Below are positions 44,780 through 52,712 of a stretch of 64,000 nucleotides of DNA, piece after piece. Made by a program: the position numbers and the translations under genes. Source of the DNA: Mesorhizobium sp. M2E.F.Ca.ET.219.01.1.1 (GTDB taxonomy: Bacteria; Pseudomonadota; Alphaproteobacteria; Rhizobiales; Rhizobiaceae). Position 1 is the first letter of the stretch. Each line of letters opens with the position of its first letter. The DNA is taken from positions 1-64,000 of the forward strand of contig NZ_SADT02000009.1 of NCBI RefSeq assembly GCF_004016445.2, written 5' to 3'. Below the pieces are notes generated by a model, which saw only the letters and a list, made by a program, of their open reading frames with translations, ran no database searches and was not told the DNA's origin.

Positions 44780-45249
44780 TGGCCTTGGGCCCCTCTCTCT
44801 GGCGCTTGCGGCAGGCATCGAGGGCTTGTTCCTCGATCGTCAGGAAAATGTCGCACATTTTTCCGTATCCTGCCATCATCAATAGACATTGAATCAAAAC
44901 TCAACCGAAGAAACTTTCGAGCAGACACAACTCTCGCTCGCCCTAATCGAAACGACCGGCAGGGTCTTCGCCCCTGCCGCTTCAAACGCTAAAACGCTCT
45001 CCAGGGTTCACCTCCAGGACCGCTTTGTCGGCCTTTGTGTGCCCCTCGTACTCGCCCGCAAGGGACGCTCCGCTCTTCGCCCTGGCGGACTGCGTGCGAG
45101 CGTCACAGACGGCCTTCGCGCGGCTCCGGGGTTCACCACAAAAGGAACGGGAAGGCCTGCGGCCGGCTTCATCGGTCAAGCACGGGAATTGGGCGACCGT
45201 GGAGACTCCAGGATCACTCAAGCGCTCGGCAACGCGCGGTTGATCCGAT
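44780..45249. other. Candidate oriT region with a perfect hairpin
   Basis: This non-coding stretch precedes the mobC-relaxase operon and faces the virC1/C2-like genes. It includes GGCAGGG (44958-44964) and CCCTGCC (44972-44978), a perfect 7-bp inverted repeat with a 7-nt loop, of the kind next to nick sites. I cannot place the nick site. Open frames across it are shadows. Confidence 0.5.
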
Positions 45250-45362
45250 TTCACACGACTTGTTCACACGATGTGTTCACATGCCATGACGTTACGATGT
45301 GAAAGTAAGATGTGATTGAAGTATCACACGCTAGGATAGTGAGGCTTAATCGCATCGTGTAA
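45250..45362. repeat. Cluster of seven TTCACACGATG-like sites in both orientations
   Basis: Consensus TTCACACGATG. Sites: 45250-45258 (+), 45263-45273 (+), 45276-45284 (+), 45295-45303 (-), 45309-45317 (-), 45322-45330 (+) and 45353-45362 (-). The third and fourth form the inverted pair TTCACAT / ATGTGAA with a 14-nt spacer. Together they look like binding sites for one DNA-binding protein, such as a VirC2-like, MobC-like or partition protein. They are interrupted from virC1 only by the IS66 insertion at 45421. Confidence 0.55.
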
Positions 45363-45516
45363 ACCGCCATGCGAACCCAGCATTCACTTCAGATGGAAAT
45401 GCAGTTGCCCAAGAGGATACGTAAGCGTCCGGTGACGACCGCCTTCCGTGGCGAGGATCGGATCGGATAGGGGTCGGGCTCCGGACGCTGAAGATAGTGT
45501 CCACGAGCGGGGTTTA

Positions 45517-45930
45517 ATGGACACGATCGCGACGGATGGAGTGGCAGGCCAAGATTCTCGCGGCGAGACGGCGCGCGCCCGCCGGCGCAAGTCATACACG
45601 CTCGAAGAGAAGCAGCGGCTGGTGGCCGAGAGCTGTGAGCCCGGGGCGTCGGTGTCGCTGGTGGCGCGGCGGCACGACATCAATGCGAACCTGTTGTTCA
45701 CCTGGCGCCGGCAGATGCGCCCGCCGGCGTCGACGGCTTTGCCGCTGGAGTTGATCCCGGTCGAGGTCATCAGCAGCGTGCCAGCTGCTGCACCAGCCGC
45801 GGCGGGTGGGGCGGAACAGCGCGGTGTGATTGAGATCGTCCTGCTCGGCGGCGTGCGCGTGCGGGTGGACGCCGAGGTCAGCGAGGCGGCGCTGCGGCGG
45901 GTGCTGTCGGCTCTGAAGGCGGCGGCATGA
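45517..45930 (+). CDS. tnpA: IS66 TnpA
   Basis: 137 residues from ATG 45517. A helix-turn-helix domain (RRRKSYTLEEKQRLVAESCE, then VSLVARRHDINANLLFTWRR) precedes a C-terminal VEIVLLGG-type beta segment (GVIEIVLLGGVRVRVDAEVS). The stop overlaps tnpB (ATGA). It is a DNA-binding protein needed for IS66 transposition. Confidence 0.9.
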   Translation: MDTIATDGVAGQDSRGETARARRRKSYTLEEKQRLVAESCEPGASVSLVARRHDINANLLFTWRRQMRPPASTALPLELIPVEVISSVPAAAPAAAGGAEQRGVIEIVLLGGVRVRVDAEVSEAALRRVLSALKAAA

Positions 45931-46280
45931 TCGCGCCCGGGTCTGGGGTGCGGGTCTATCTGGCGACGCAGCCATGCGATATGCGCAAAGGGATGGATGG
46001 CTTGGCCGCCCAGGTCCAGAACGTGCTGGCCACCGATCCCTTCTCCGGGGCGCTGTTTGTGTTCCGCGGGAAGCGCGGCGACATGTTGAAGATCCTGGCC
46101 TGGGACGGAAGTGGGCTGTGTCTGTTCGCCAAGCGCTTGGAGCAGGGAAAGTTCGTTTGGCCGCCGATCGTGGCAGGCCGGCTTCAACTGACACCGGCTC
46201 AGTTGGCCTTGCTCGTCGAAGGGATCGACTGGCGGCGGACAGTCGCGCCGGAACCGGTCACGCGCCCCGAAGCCATCTAA
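45927..46280 (+). CDS. tnpB: IS66 TnpB
   Basis: 117 residues with the IS66 Orf2 signature (VYLATQPCDMRKGMDGLAAQ, DPFSGALFVFRGKRGDMLKI, GLCLFAKRLEQGKFVW) and the full C-terminal helix. It is coupled to tnpA by a 4-bp overlap and followed by a 62-bp gap to tnpC. Together with TnpA it is needed for transposition of IS66-type elements. Confidence 0.92.
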   Translation: MIAPGSGVRVYLATQPCDMRKGMDGLAAQVQNVLATDPFSGALFVFRGKRGDMLKILAWDGSGLCLFAKRLEQGKFVWPPIVAGRLQLTPAQLALLVEGIDWRRTVAPEPVTRPEAI

Positions 46281-46342
46281 ATAAGTTCCTGATTCCAAGG
46301 ATTTATTCTCGCTCGCGAGTCATGACTTTGCTATAAGCCGGC

Positions 46343-47923
46343 ATGTCTCTCGCCACTGCGGAATTGCCGTCGGATCCGGACGCGCTGCGCGCGTTCGCAG
46401 CGGCTTTGCAGGCTGAGCTCTACGCCAAGACGCTGCATATCGAGAAGCTGAAAGCCCAGTTGGCGACGCTGCGGCGCGCGCGCTTCGGCCAGTCGTCCGA
46501 GAAGCTCGATCGCCAGATCGATCTGCTCGAGCTGATCATCGGAGATCTCGAGGAGGCCGAGGCCGCCAGCGAAGCCGGCCAGGATGCGACTGCGGCGATG
46601 CCGGGCGCGATACCGGCGCCGACCAGGCCACAGCGCGTGGGCAATCGCCGGCCGCTACCCGATCACCTGCCGCGCGAGATTGTCACCCATGCCGGGGTTT
46701 GCGCCTGCCCGGCCTGTGGTTCCGAGCGGCTGCGCAGGATCAGCGACGATGAACGCGAGGTGCTGGAATATGTGCCGTCACACTTCAAAGTCATCGTGCA
46801 TGTGCGGCCGAAACTGAGCTGCCGGGACTGCGAGGCCATCACCCAGCCGACGATGCCGAGCCTGCCGATCGAGCGCGGCAGACCCGGCCAGGGGCTGATC
46901 GCCCACGTACTGGTCTCCAAATATTGCGACCACCTGCCTTTGAACCGACAGTCCGGCATCTACGCCCGCGAGGGCGTCGACCTGGATCGATCGACCCTGG
47001 CCGACTGGGTCGGACGGGCCGCCTGGCTGGTGGCGCCGGTTGCCGACCGCATCGGCGACTACGCTCGCGCCGGCCCGGCCATCCATGCCGACGACACGCC
47101 GATCCCGGTTCAGGATCCCGGACGCGGGCGCACCAAGAGCGGCCGGCTATGGGTCGTTGTGCGCGACGAAGGCACCTGGGGCTCGCCCAATCCTCCGGCG
47201 GCTTTCTATCGCTACTCGCCTGACCGCAAGGGCGAGCACGCCCAAGCCCTGCTGGCGCCGGCATCCGGCTTCCTGCACGCCGACGGCTATGCCGGCTTTG
47301 ACAAGCTCTACGAACCGGATCCGATCACCGGTCGGCCGCGCCTGGAGCCAGTCGCGTGTTGGGCCCATGCCAGGCGCGAACTGTTCGACGAGCACGCTAA
47401 GACCAAATCGCCGATCGCGCGTCAGGCGCTGGACAAGATCGGCGCGATCTTCACCGTCGAGCGCGAGATCAATGGCCGAAGCGCTGCTGTTCGTCTGGCT
47501 GCGCGCCAGGCTCAAAGCGTGCCACTGCTGGCCGACCTCAAGAATTACCTGGAGGCCAGCCTGGGCCGGATCAGCCGCAAGGGGGACCTCGCCAAGGCCA
47601 TCCGCTACAGCCTCAATCGCTGGGAGGCGCTCTGCCGCTTCACCGAAGACGGCCGTCTCGAGATGACCAACAATGCCGCCGAACGGGCGATCCGCCCCCT
47701 GACGCTTGGACGACGCAACTGGACCTTCCTTGGCTCGGACTCCGGCGGCGAGCGCGCCGCGGTCTTCTACACCCTGATCCAGACCTGCAAGTTGAACGGC
47801 ATCAATCCGGAGGCCTATCTCGCCGACCTGATCGGCCGCGTCAGCGACCATCCGGCCAATCGCATCGACGAGCTTCTCCCCTGGAACTGGCGCGCCCGAT
47901 CCGGCACCAGACTGGCGGCCTGA
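46343..47923 (+). CDS. tnpC: IS66 TnpC transposase
   Basis: 526 residues, full length. The N-terminal leucine-zipper helix (LYAKTLHIEKLKAQLATLRR) is followed by a zinc-finger domain (CACPACGSERLRRI, then CRDCEAITQP). The DDE core contains HADDTPIPVQDPGRG (first D), the HADGYAGFDKLY block and the E-containing end NNAAERAIRPLTLGRRNW. It is intact, so the element may still move. Confidence 0.94.
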   Translation: MSLATAELPSDPDALRAFAAALQAELYAKTLHIEKLKAQLATLRRARFGQSSEKLDRQIDLLELIIGDLEEAEAASEAGQDATAAMPGAIPAPTRPQRVGNRRPLPDHLPREIVTHAGVCACPACGSERLRRISDDEREVLEYVPSHFKVIVHVRPKLSCRDCEAITQPTMPSLPIERGRPGQGLIAHVLVSKYCDHLPLNRQSGIYAREGVDLDRSTLADWVGRAAWLVAPVADRIGDYARAGPAIHADDTPIPVQDPGRGRTKSGRLWVVVRDEGTWGSPNPPAAFYRYSPDRKGEHAQALLAPASGFLHADGYAGFDKLYEPDPITGRPRLEPVACWAHARRELFDEHAKTKSPIARQALDKIGAIFTVEREINGRSAAVRLAARQAQSVPLLADLKNYLEASLGRISRKGDLAKAIRYSLNRWEALCRFTEDGRLEMTNNAAERAIRPLTLGRRNWTFLGSDSGGERAAVFYTLIQTCKLNGINPEAYLADLIGRVSDHPANRIDELLPWNWRARSGTRLAA

Positions 47924-47925
47924 CC

Positions 47926-48162
47926 GTGGCTGCTATCACCCGGGTCTACACCCTCCCGCTCGCCGCCGAAATGCTCGGCCAGGATGCCGAACTGCTGTGG
48001 GAGGTCTATGTCGACATGGAACCGGAGGACGGTTGCCTCTGGGTCTACGGGCCCGACGATCAGCAGATCCCTGCCTTCACAGACTTCGGCCTCGAATGCC
48101 TGACCGACTTCATCCGCGAGCACAAAGCCAATCGCGGCAGCGGTCAAAACGATGGCCGGTAA
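47926..48162 (+). CDS. IS66 passenger ORF (78 aa)
   Basis: GTG 47926 starts two bases after the tnpC stop. The product is acidic (AAEMLGQDAELLWEVYVDME-PEDG, FTDFGLECLTDFIREHK). Similar small ORFs are found at the 3' end of some IS66-family elements. The function is unknown, and it lies within the right end of the element. Confidence 0.6.
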   Translation: MAAITRVYTLPLAAEMLGQDAELLWEVYVDMEPEDGCLWVYGPDDQQIPAFTDFGLECLTDFIREHKANRGSGQNDGR

Positions 48163-48255
48163 GAGCCCTGGGTCATGACCGGGCGCTTACGAGGATACAG
48201 AGCGTGGCGACGGCCTGTCGTGTTCGGCTTTGGCATCAAAAGAGGGAGATCAAAT

Positions 48256-48954
48256 ATGCCTCAAAGGATTTGCGCGATCAGCGGCAAAGGCGGCGCCGGG
48301 AAGACGACGGTCATTATCCTCGTTGCCGGCGAGTACGCTATTCAGGGAAAGAGGGTTCTTCTGATCGACGCCGATCCGCGCCAGAACCTCGCCGAATGGT
48401 GGAAGCGATGTGAGGCCAAGGACAATCTTCCGGCCAACATCGAGCTGCACAGCGCGGCCACGCAGCGAAGCATTGAAACCGTGCTGGCCGAACAAGACGG
48501 CGTCTATGACGTAATCCTGATGGACTCTCCCGGTGTCGACAGCGTCATCCGCGACACGATCATCCGCAACTCTGACCTGGTGCTGACGCCTCTTCAGCCG
48601 AACCAGGATGAAATTAAGGCGGCCGGCGAAGCCGCCACCATCACGGCGGATATTGGCGACCGGGAGGGGCGCGCGATTCCCCACCTCAACGTGGTGACGC
48701 GCATCGCCCTGCCGGGACGCGTTCTCGAGGCCTACAGGCTGATCCGTCCGTTCATCGCCAACCTTCGCGACAATGGCTATGAATCGACGCTGATGGAAAC
48801 CGAGCTCACCGAAAGAAATTGCTACCGCGAAATCCGCAACGGTCTCGGCACCTTGCAGATGCTCGAGCTCACTGATCCGGTCATGAAGGGTCGCGCGGAG
48901 ATCGCGGCGTTTGTGGCTGAGCTCGATCACCATCTCGCGGCAACCCGGAAATAG
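48256..48954 (+). CDS. virC1: VirC1-like ParA-family ATPase
   Basis: 232 residues from ATG 48256, preceded by AGAGGGAGA. The P-loop is AISGKGGAGKTTVI (residues 7-20), with VLLIDADPRQNLAEWWKR and DVILMDSPGVDSVI as the remaining ATPase motifs. Its length and lack of a DNA-binding N-terminus fit VirC1 rather than a plasmid ParA. VirC1 proteins gather relaxosomes at the cell pole and raise T-strand yield. Its upstream region has been separated from the oriT-side repeats by IS66. It forms an operon with the next gene, 7 bp downstream. Confidence 0.82.
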   Translation: MPQRICAISGKGGAGKTTVIILVAGEYAIQGKRVLLIDADPRQNLAEWWKRCEAKDNLPANIELHSAATQRSIETVLAEQDGVYDVILMDSPGVDSVIRDTIIRNSDLVLTPLQPNQDEIKAAGEAATITADIGDREGRAIPHLNVVTRIALPGRVLEAYRLIRPFIANLRDNGYESTLMETELTERNCYREIRNGLGTLQMLELTDPVMKGRAEIAAFVAELDHHLAATRK

Positions 48955-48961
48955 GTGGGAA

Positions 48962-49399
48962 ATGTCTAAACCAGGCAAACTGTCCGTCTCTGACTTTCCG
49001 ATCGCTCCTCGGCGGCCGAAGCCAGCCACATCCAAAGCCACAATGAAACCAGCCTCTGTGTCGGAAGAGGAGGCCCGAATGACCGCACAGGGGCCAACAG
49101 TGCTGCCGGTTTCAGAAGCGGATGCGACAAGTGAGCGGCCTCGGCGCGGTCTGCCAAACCCGACCGGGGAAGAGCGCAAGAGCAAGGCGCTCGAACGTGC
49201 CCTGGCTCAGGAGGAGGGACGTTATCGCCTCCGCGACTTGAAGCGGGCGCACGCGCGGGAAGCCAAGCACTACGTCAATTGCCCGCTGGACTACGACACG
49301 AAGATGCGACTGCAAAAAGCCGCCTTCGACAACGACATCAAGATGACCGTGATCATCAAGGCGGCCATCGACCAGTTCCTTCGGGACAACGGCTATTGA
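48962..49399 (+). CDS. virC2: VirC2-like ribbon-helix-helix protein
   Basis: 145 residues from ATG 48962. The first 85 residues are a disordered Pro/Ser/Glu region, and the last 50 (KHYVNCPLDYDTKMRLQKAA, then FDNDIKMTVIIKAAIDQFLR) form a ribbon-helix-helix-like fold. VirC2 of Agrobacterium, which binds near the T-border with VirC1, has this arrangement. The order virC1-virC2 and the spacing support it. Confidence 0.75.
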   Translation: MSKPGKLSVSDFPIAPRRPKPATSKATMKPASVSEEEARMTAQGPTVLPVSEADATSERPRRGLPNPTGEERKSKALERALAQEEGRYRLRDLKRAHAREAKHYVNCPLDYDTKMRLQKAAFDNDIKMTVIIKAAIDQFLRDNGY

Positions 49400-49402
49400 T
49401 CC

Positions 49403-49795
49403 GTGCCCGGTCGAAGCTTCCCGCTCGGGATCACGATCGGTATCCTTATTGGCATCTATGCCGCACCATGGGCCGGAAGCCAAGGCATCGACTTGGGTGA
49501 AGGCTCGAATGCTGCTTCCCCATTGAACGGGCTTATGGAATCCGCTCTCGATACGGCCATCCGGCCATCTGACGAAACCGCCAAAGGCGAGCTCTTTCGC
49601 TTATCCAATTGGGATATCTCAGTGCACGGGACTGGATCGACGGTTACCGTGAAGCGATGTATTAGGAATGGCAGAGATTCTATCGCGCGCGAACTCCTGG
49701 CGCATCGGGGGTGGGTCGATGGGGAAAAACTTGTCGAAGCTGTGTTCGAGGGAAACCCGGGTGCTTGGCGAATGGTTGCAGCAAAGGCCATCTAA
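49403..49795 (+). CDS. Exported hypothetical protein downstream of virC2
   Basis: 130 residues from GTG 49403, three bases after virC2's stop. The first 20 residues are hydrophobic (FPLGITIGILIGIYAAPWAG), so it is anchored or exported. A small domain with LFRLSNWDISVHGTGSTVTV and a C-terminal helix (SIARELLAHRGWVDGEKLVE) follows. Unknown family. It belongs to the virC operon and is followed 27 bp later by a XRE regulator. Confidence 0.6.
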   Translation: MPGRSFPLGITIGILIGIYAAPWAGSQGIDLGEGSNAASPLNGLMESALDTAIRPSDETAKGELFRLSNWDISVHGTGSTVTVKRCIRNGRDSIARELLAHRGWVDGEKLVEAVFEGNPGAWRMVAAKAI

Positions 49796-49821
49796 TTTTC
49801 TCTCAGTGGGAGGGAGGGGAC

Positions 49822-50328
49822 GTGCCTAAGGATATGGATGCCTATAGAGACAAAATGGATTTGGTCGAGACGATTGATCCCGAGATCGATAAACCTGTTT
49901 TCCGCCGCCCGGGATACGACGGCATCAAAACCTTTGGCGAGATTGACGAAAGAATAGCTCAGTTCATCCGCAAGGCGCGCGAGGACAAGGATCTGACGCG
50001 CGCGGAGCTCGCGCCCTTGCTTGGCCTTTCGATGCAGGTTTATGGCCGTTATGAACGTGCCTTTTCAAAGATGCACGTAACCAGGATGATCCACCTGTGC
50101 GAAATCCTAGGATTTATGCCGATGGAAATGCTGTACAGCGCTGCCCCGCATCTATGGGGCCGCACGCCGGAAGAAGCGCGCGACAGCATGGAACTCGCGC
50201 GACAGGTCGTGTCTCTTCCGCACGGCACCAAGCGCGATCTGCTCGCCCTGGTCAAGAAAATGGCGGACTTGGAGCGTGCCGCCGGTGGCACGCCGGGGAG
50301 TGCACCAAAGGGCGATGGGGACCGCTAA
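49822..50328 (+). CDS. XRE-family transcriptional regulator
   Basis: 168 residues from GTG 49822, chosen because GGGAGGGAGGGG ends 2 nt before it; ATG 49834 is possible. A helix-turn-helix domain occupies about 45-100 (IRKAREDKDLTRAELAPLLG, LSMQVYGRYERAFSKM). A C-terminal region with PEEARDSMELARQVVSLPHG and the helix LLALVKKMADLERAAG follows. It is the last gene of the virC operon by spacing and may control transfer genes. It does not resemble the short controller protein of a restriction system. Confidence 0.82.
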   Translation: MPKDMDAYRDKMDLVETIDPEIDKPVFRRPGYDGIKTFGEIDERIAQFIRKAREDKDLTRAELAPLLGLSMQVYGRYERAFSKMHVTRMIHLCEILGFMPMEMLYSAAPHLWGRTPEEARDSMELARQVVSLPHGTKRDLLALVKKMADLERAAGGTPGSAPKGDGDR

Positions 50329-50510
50329 TCCCTGCCCCGCATTTGTCCTGACCAACTTGGCTTGTCGCCGTCGCCCGCCTTCGTGGGACGCCGAACGGCT
50401 TCAGACGAAAGCAGTCTTTGATTTTGCAGTTCCTGGAAACGAAAGAGGGCGCGAGGGGAAACTTGCCCATCGCTGTCGGACAACGCAATATCGGGGGCAA
50501 CGGGGGATCG

Positions 50511-52712
50511 ATGAGCCTAGACATCAACAAGAGCTACAAAGCTATTCTCGACGGTGCCAGGCAAGGCCGCTTTGTCTCGTACGGCGAAGTTGCTGCGGCG
50601 AGCGGTTTGGCGTGGAAAAAAGCCCGGCGTCCGTTGCCGCTGCAGCTCGACCAGCTCGTAGTGATCTCTCGCGAGCGCGGATGGCCGCTCATCTCGGCCA
50701 TCGTCGTCAGCAAAGATAATGTCGAAACGGGTAGGCTGGAAGGCGAGTCCCTTTCAGGATTCATGGCGGCGGTGAAGAAGGTTGGCCTGACCGTCGATGA
50801 CCCCCACAGATTTGTTCAGGAACAGCAACAGGCGGTCTTTGAATGGGCTAGGATAGCTCCCGACGAACTGGGGATGCCCTCCGATAATGATGACGATGAC
50901 GCAGGAGGGCCGCGTTTCGTTCATTACTTCAATCCTGTGCTCGACGCGCTGCGCGCGCAGGGCGGTTCGGCAACACCTGACAAGGTATTCGCGTGGATCA
51001 AAGATCACCTCGACATTCCTGCCGCGGAAATCGAAGGGGTCAATAAAGGCGGGCAATCCAAGTTTAACAACAAAGTCGCCTGGGCGCGCTTCTATCTGGC
51101 GAAGGCCGGGTTGATCGACGCCGCGAAACGCGGCGTGTGGGCACTGACTTCGGAAGGCCTGAATACGTCGCTTACTCATGCGGGCGCGTTACAAATCTTT
51201 CGCGAGGTCCAATCGCAGTTCAAGACCGCCGAAGACGAGGAGGAGCCCGCGCCAGAGGTTGTGACAGGACAGGAGCTATTTGCCGATCCGGCACGCAGCT
51301 TCTGGTTTGTAGGAGCGGCCTGGGGAACGGATGATCAAACGCCGCGCTTTCTGTCAGAGGGCATTTGGCAGAATGGCTACCAAGACAAGTTCGGCGATGA
51401 AGTTCGCCGCATGAAGCGGGGAGACCGCATCGCCATCAAGGCGGCGTTCGTGCGCAAGCACAATCTGCCGTTCGATAACCGCGGACAGCCCGTGTCCTGT
51501 ATGCGCATAAAGGCGATCGGAACGATCACTGAAAACCTTGGCGACGGCAGGACCGTCAAGGTGGAATGGGAAGTGCTAGACCCTCCCCGCGACTGGTTCT
51601 TCTACACGTACCGGGTCACCGTCGTTGAAGCCGATGCGAGTGATGAGCTCGCGCGAAGGCTGATCGTCTTCGCCTTTGCGGGAGCAAAACAGGATTACGA
51701 TTTCTGGATCAGACAGCCCTATTTTGCCAAGAGGTACGGGCCAGAGCAAAAGGCGGCGAGCCTTGAAGAGTTTTTCGAGACGGATGCACTCGAAACCGAG
51801 GAAGAGGCGGCAGCCCCTTCATACACGGTCGACAACATCGCGGACGATGGCTGCTTCCTGGCCAAGGAAGAAATCAGCGGCATCCTGGCCCGCATCGACA
51901 GCAAGCGGAACATCGTCTTGCAAGGACCACCAGGAACGGGCAAGACGTGGCTCGCCAAGAGGCTTGCTTACGCGCTGATCGGATCAAAAGACCCGAAAGT
52001 CACGCGCGACCGTCTGCGCGTGATGCAGTTCCATCCTTCACTCTCATACGAAGATTTCGTGCGCGGCTGGCGACCCTCGGGTGACGGCAAGCTTGCGCTG
52101 GTCGACGGCGTGTTTCTGGAGATCGTCGAAGCCGCAAAGGCCGAGCCGGATCGGCCGTTCGTTCTCGTGATCGAGGAGATTAATCGCGGCAACCCGGCAC
52201 AGATTTTCGGTGAGGCGCTGACACTCCTGGAGGACACAAAGCGCAGTCGCGAGGAAGCTATGGAGCTCGCCTATCGGAGGGAGCTCGGAGAGCGGGTTTA
52301 CGTGCCGCGCAACCTCTATGTCATCGGCACTATGAATATCGCCGACCGCTCGCTGGCGCTTGTGGACCTGGCCCTTCGCCGTCGCTTCGCGTTCATCACC
52401 CTTGAGCCGCAGCTCAATGGCCTGTGGCGGGATTGGTGCGCTAACAAATGTGGACTTGCAGTGGATGCCATTTCACTCATCGAGCGGCGCATGAATGCGC
52501 TCAACGAGGAGATCGGCGAGGATCGCTCTCTTGGGCATCAGTACCGCATCGGTCATAGTTACGTGACGCCCGCCGGGGCCCTGGCCGGTGACGCGAAGGG
52601 ATGGTTCGGCGACGTCGTTCGCACGGAAATTGTGCCGCTGCTTGAAGAATACTGGTTCGACGCGCCCGAAAAGGTGGCTGGAGCAAAGCAAAAGCTGCTC
52701 GAAGGGCTATAA
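50511..52712 (+). CDS. mcrB: McrB-like restriction motor with extra N-terminal domains
   Basis: 733 residues from ATG 50511. Residues 1-85 are a small domain (GRFVSYGEVAAASGLAWKKA). Residues about 125-210 are a Mrr-type winged helix (RFVHYFNPVLDALRAQGGSA). Residues about 245-380 look like an EVE/PUA-like base-reading domain (SFWFVGAAWGTDDQTPRFLS). The AAA+ motor has Walker A LQGPPGTGKTWLAKR (near 473), Walker B VLVIEEINRGNPAQ (near 555) and sensor GTMNIADRSLA, the McrB signature. It would bind modified foreign DNA and translocate with McrC. The stop overlaps mcrC by one base. Confidence 0.88.
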   Translation: MSLDINKSYKAILDGARQGRFVSYGEVAAASGLAWKKARRPLPLQLDQLVVISRERGWPLISAIVVSKDNVETGRLEGESLSGFMAAVKKVGLTVDDPHRFVQEQQQAVFEWARIAPDELGMPSDNDDDDAGGPRFVHYFNPVLDALRAQGGSATPDKVFAWIKDHLDIPAAEIEGVNKGGQSKFNNKVAWARFYLAKAGLIDAAKRGVWALTSEGLNTSLTHAGALQIFREVQSQFKTAEDEEEPAPEVVTGQELFADPARSFWFVGAAWGTDDQTPRFLSEGIWQNGYQDKFGDEVRRMKRGDRIAIKAAFVRKHNLPFDNRGQPVSCMRIKAIGTITENLGDGRTVKVEWEVLDPPRDWFFYTYRVTVVEADASDELARRLIVFAFAGAKQDYDFWIRQPYFAKRYGPEQKAASLEEFFETDALETEEEAAAPSYTVDNIADDGCFLAKEEISGILARIDSKRNIVLQGPPGTGKTWLAKRLAYALIGSKDPKVTRDRLRVMQFHPSLSYEDFVRGWRPSGDGKLALVDGVFLEIVEAAKAEPDRPFVLVIEEINRGNPAQIFGEALTLLEDTKRSREEAMELAYRRELGERVYVPRNLYVIGTMNIADRSLALVDLALRRRFAFITLEPQLNGLWRDWCANKCGLAVDAISLIERRMNALNEEIGEDRSLGHQYRIGHSYVTPAGALAGDAKGWFGDVVRTEIVPLLEEYWFDAPEKVAGAKQKLLEGL

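Larger units (their letters stand above)
45421..48190 (+). mobile_element. Complete IS66-family element with 8-bp target duplication
   Basis: 2770 bp. The left end is GTAAGCGTCCGGTGACG (45421 on) and the right end, read inward from 48190, is GTAAGCGCCCGGTCATGAC, so the terminal repeats match for about 10 of 11 bases. The flanking octamers GAGGATAC at 45413-45420 and 48191-48198 are identical, a perfect target duplication. The element carries tnpA, tnpB, tnpC and a small passenger ORF, all intact. It separates the repeat cluster and oriT region from the virC1-like gene. Confidence 0.95.

Noticed and set aside
45384-46298. 304-codon minus-strand frame over IS66
   Set aside because: It is a shadow of tnpA and tnpB, and the element's own genes explain the DNA.
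48256-49399. Plasmid partition pair parA/parB
   Set aside because: The ATPase lacks the N-terminal DNA-binding region of ParA, and the second protein is a short RHH protein as in VirC2. The neighbours are transfer genes, not replication genes.
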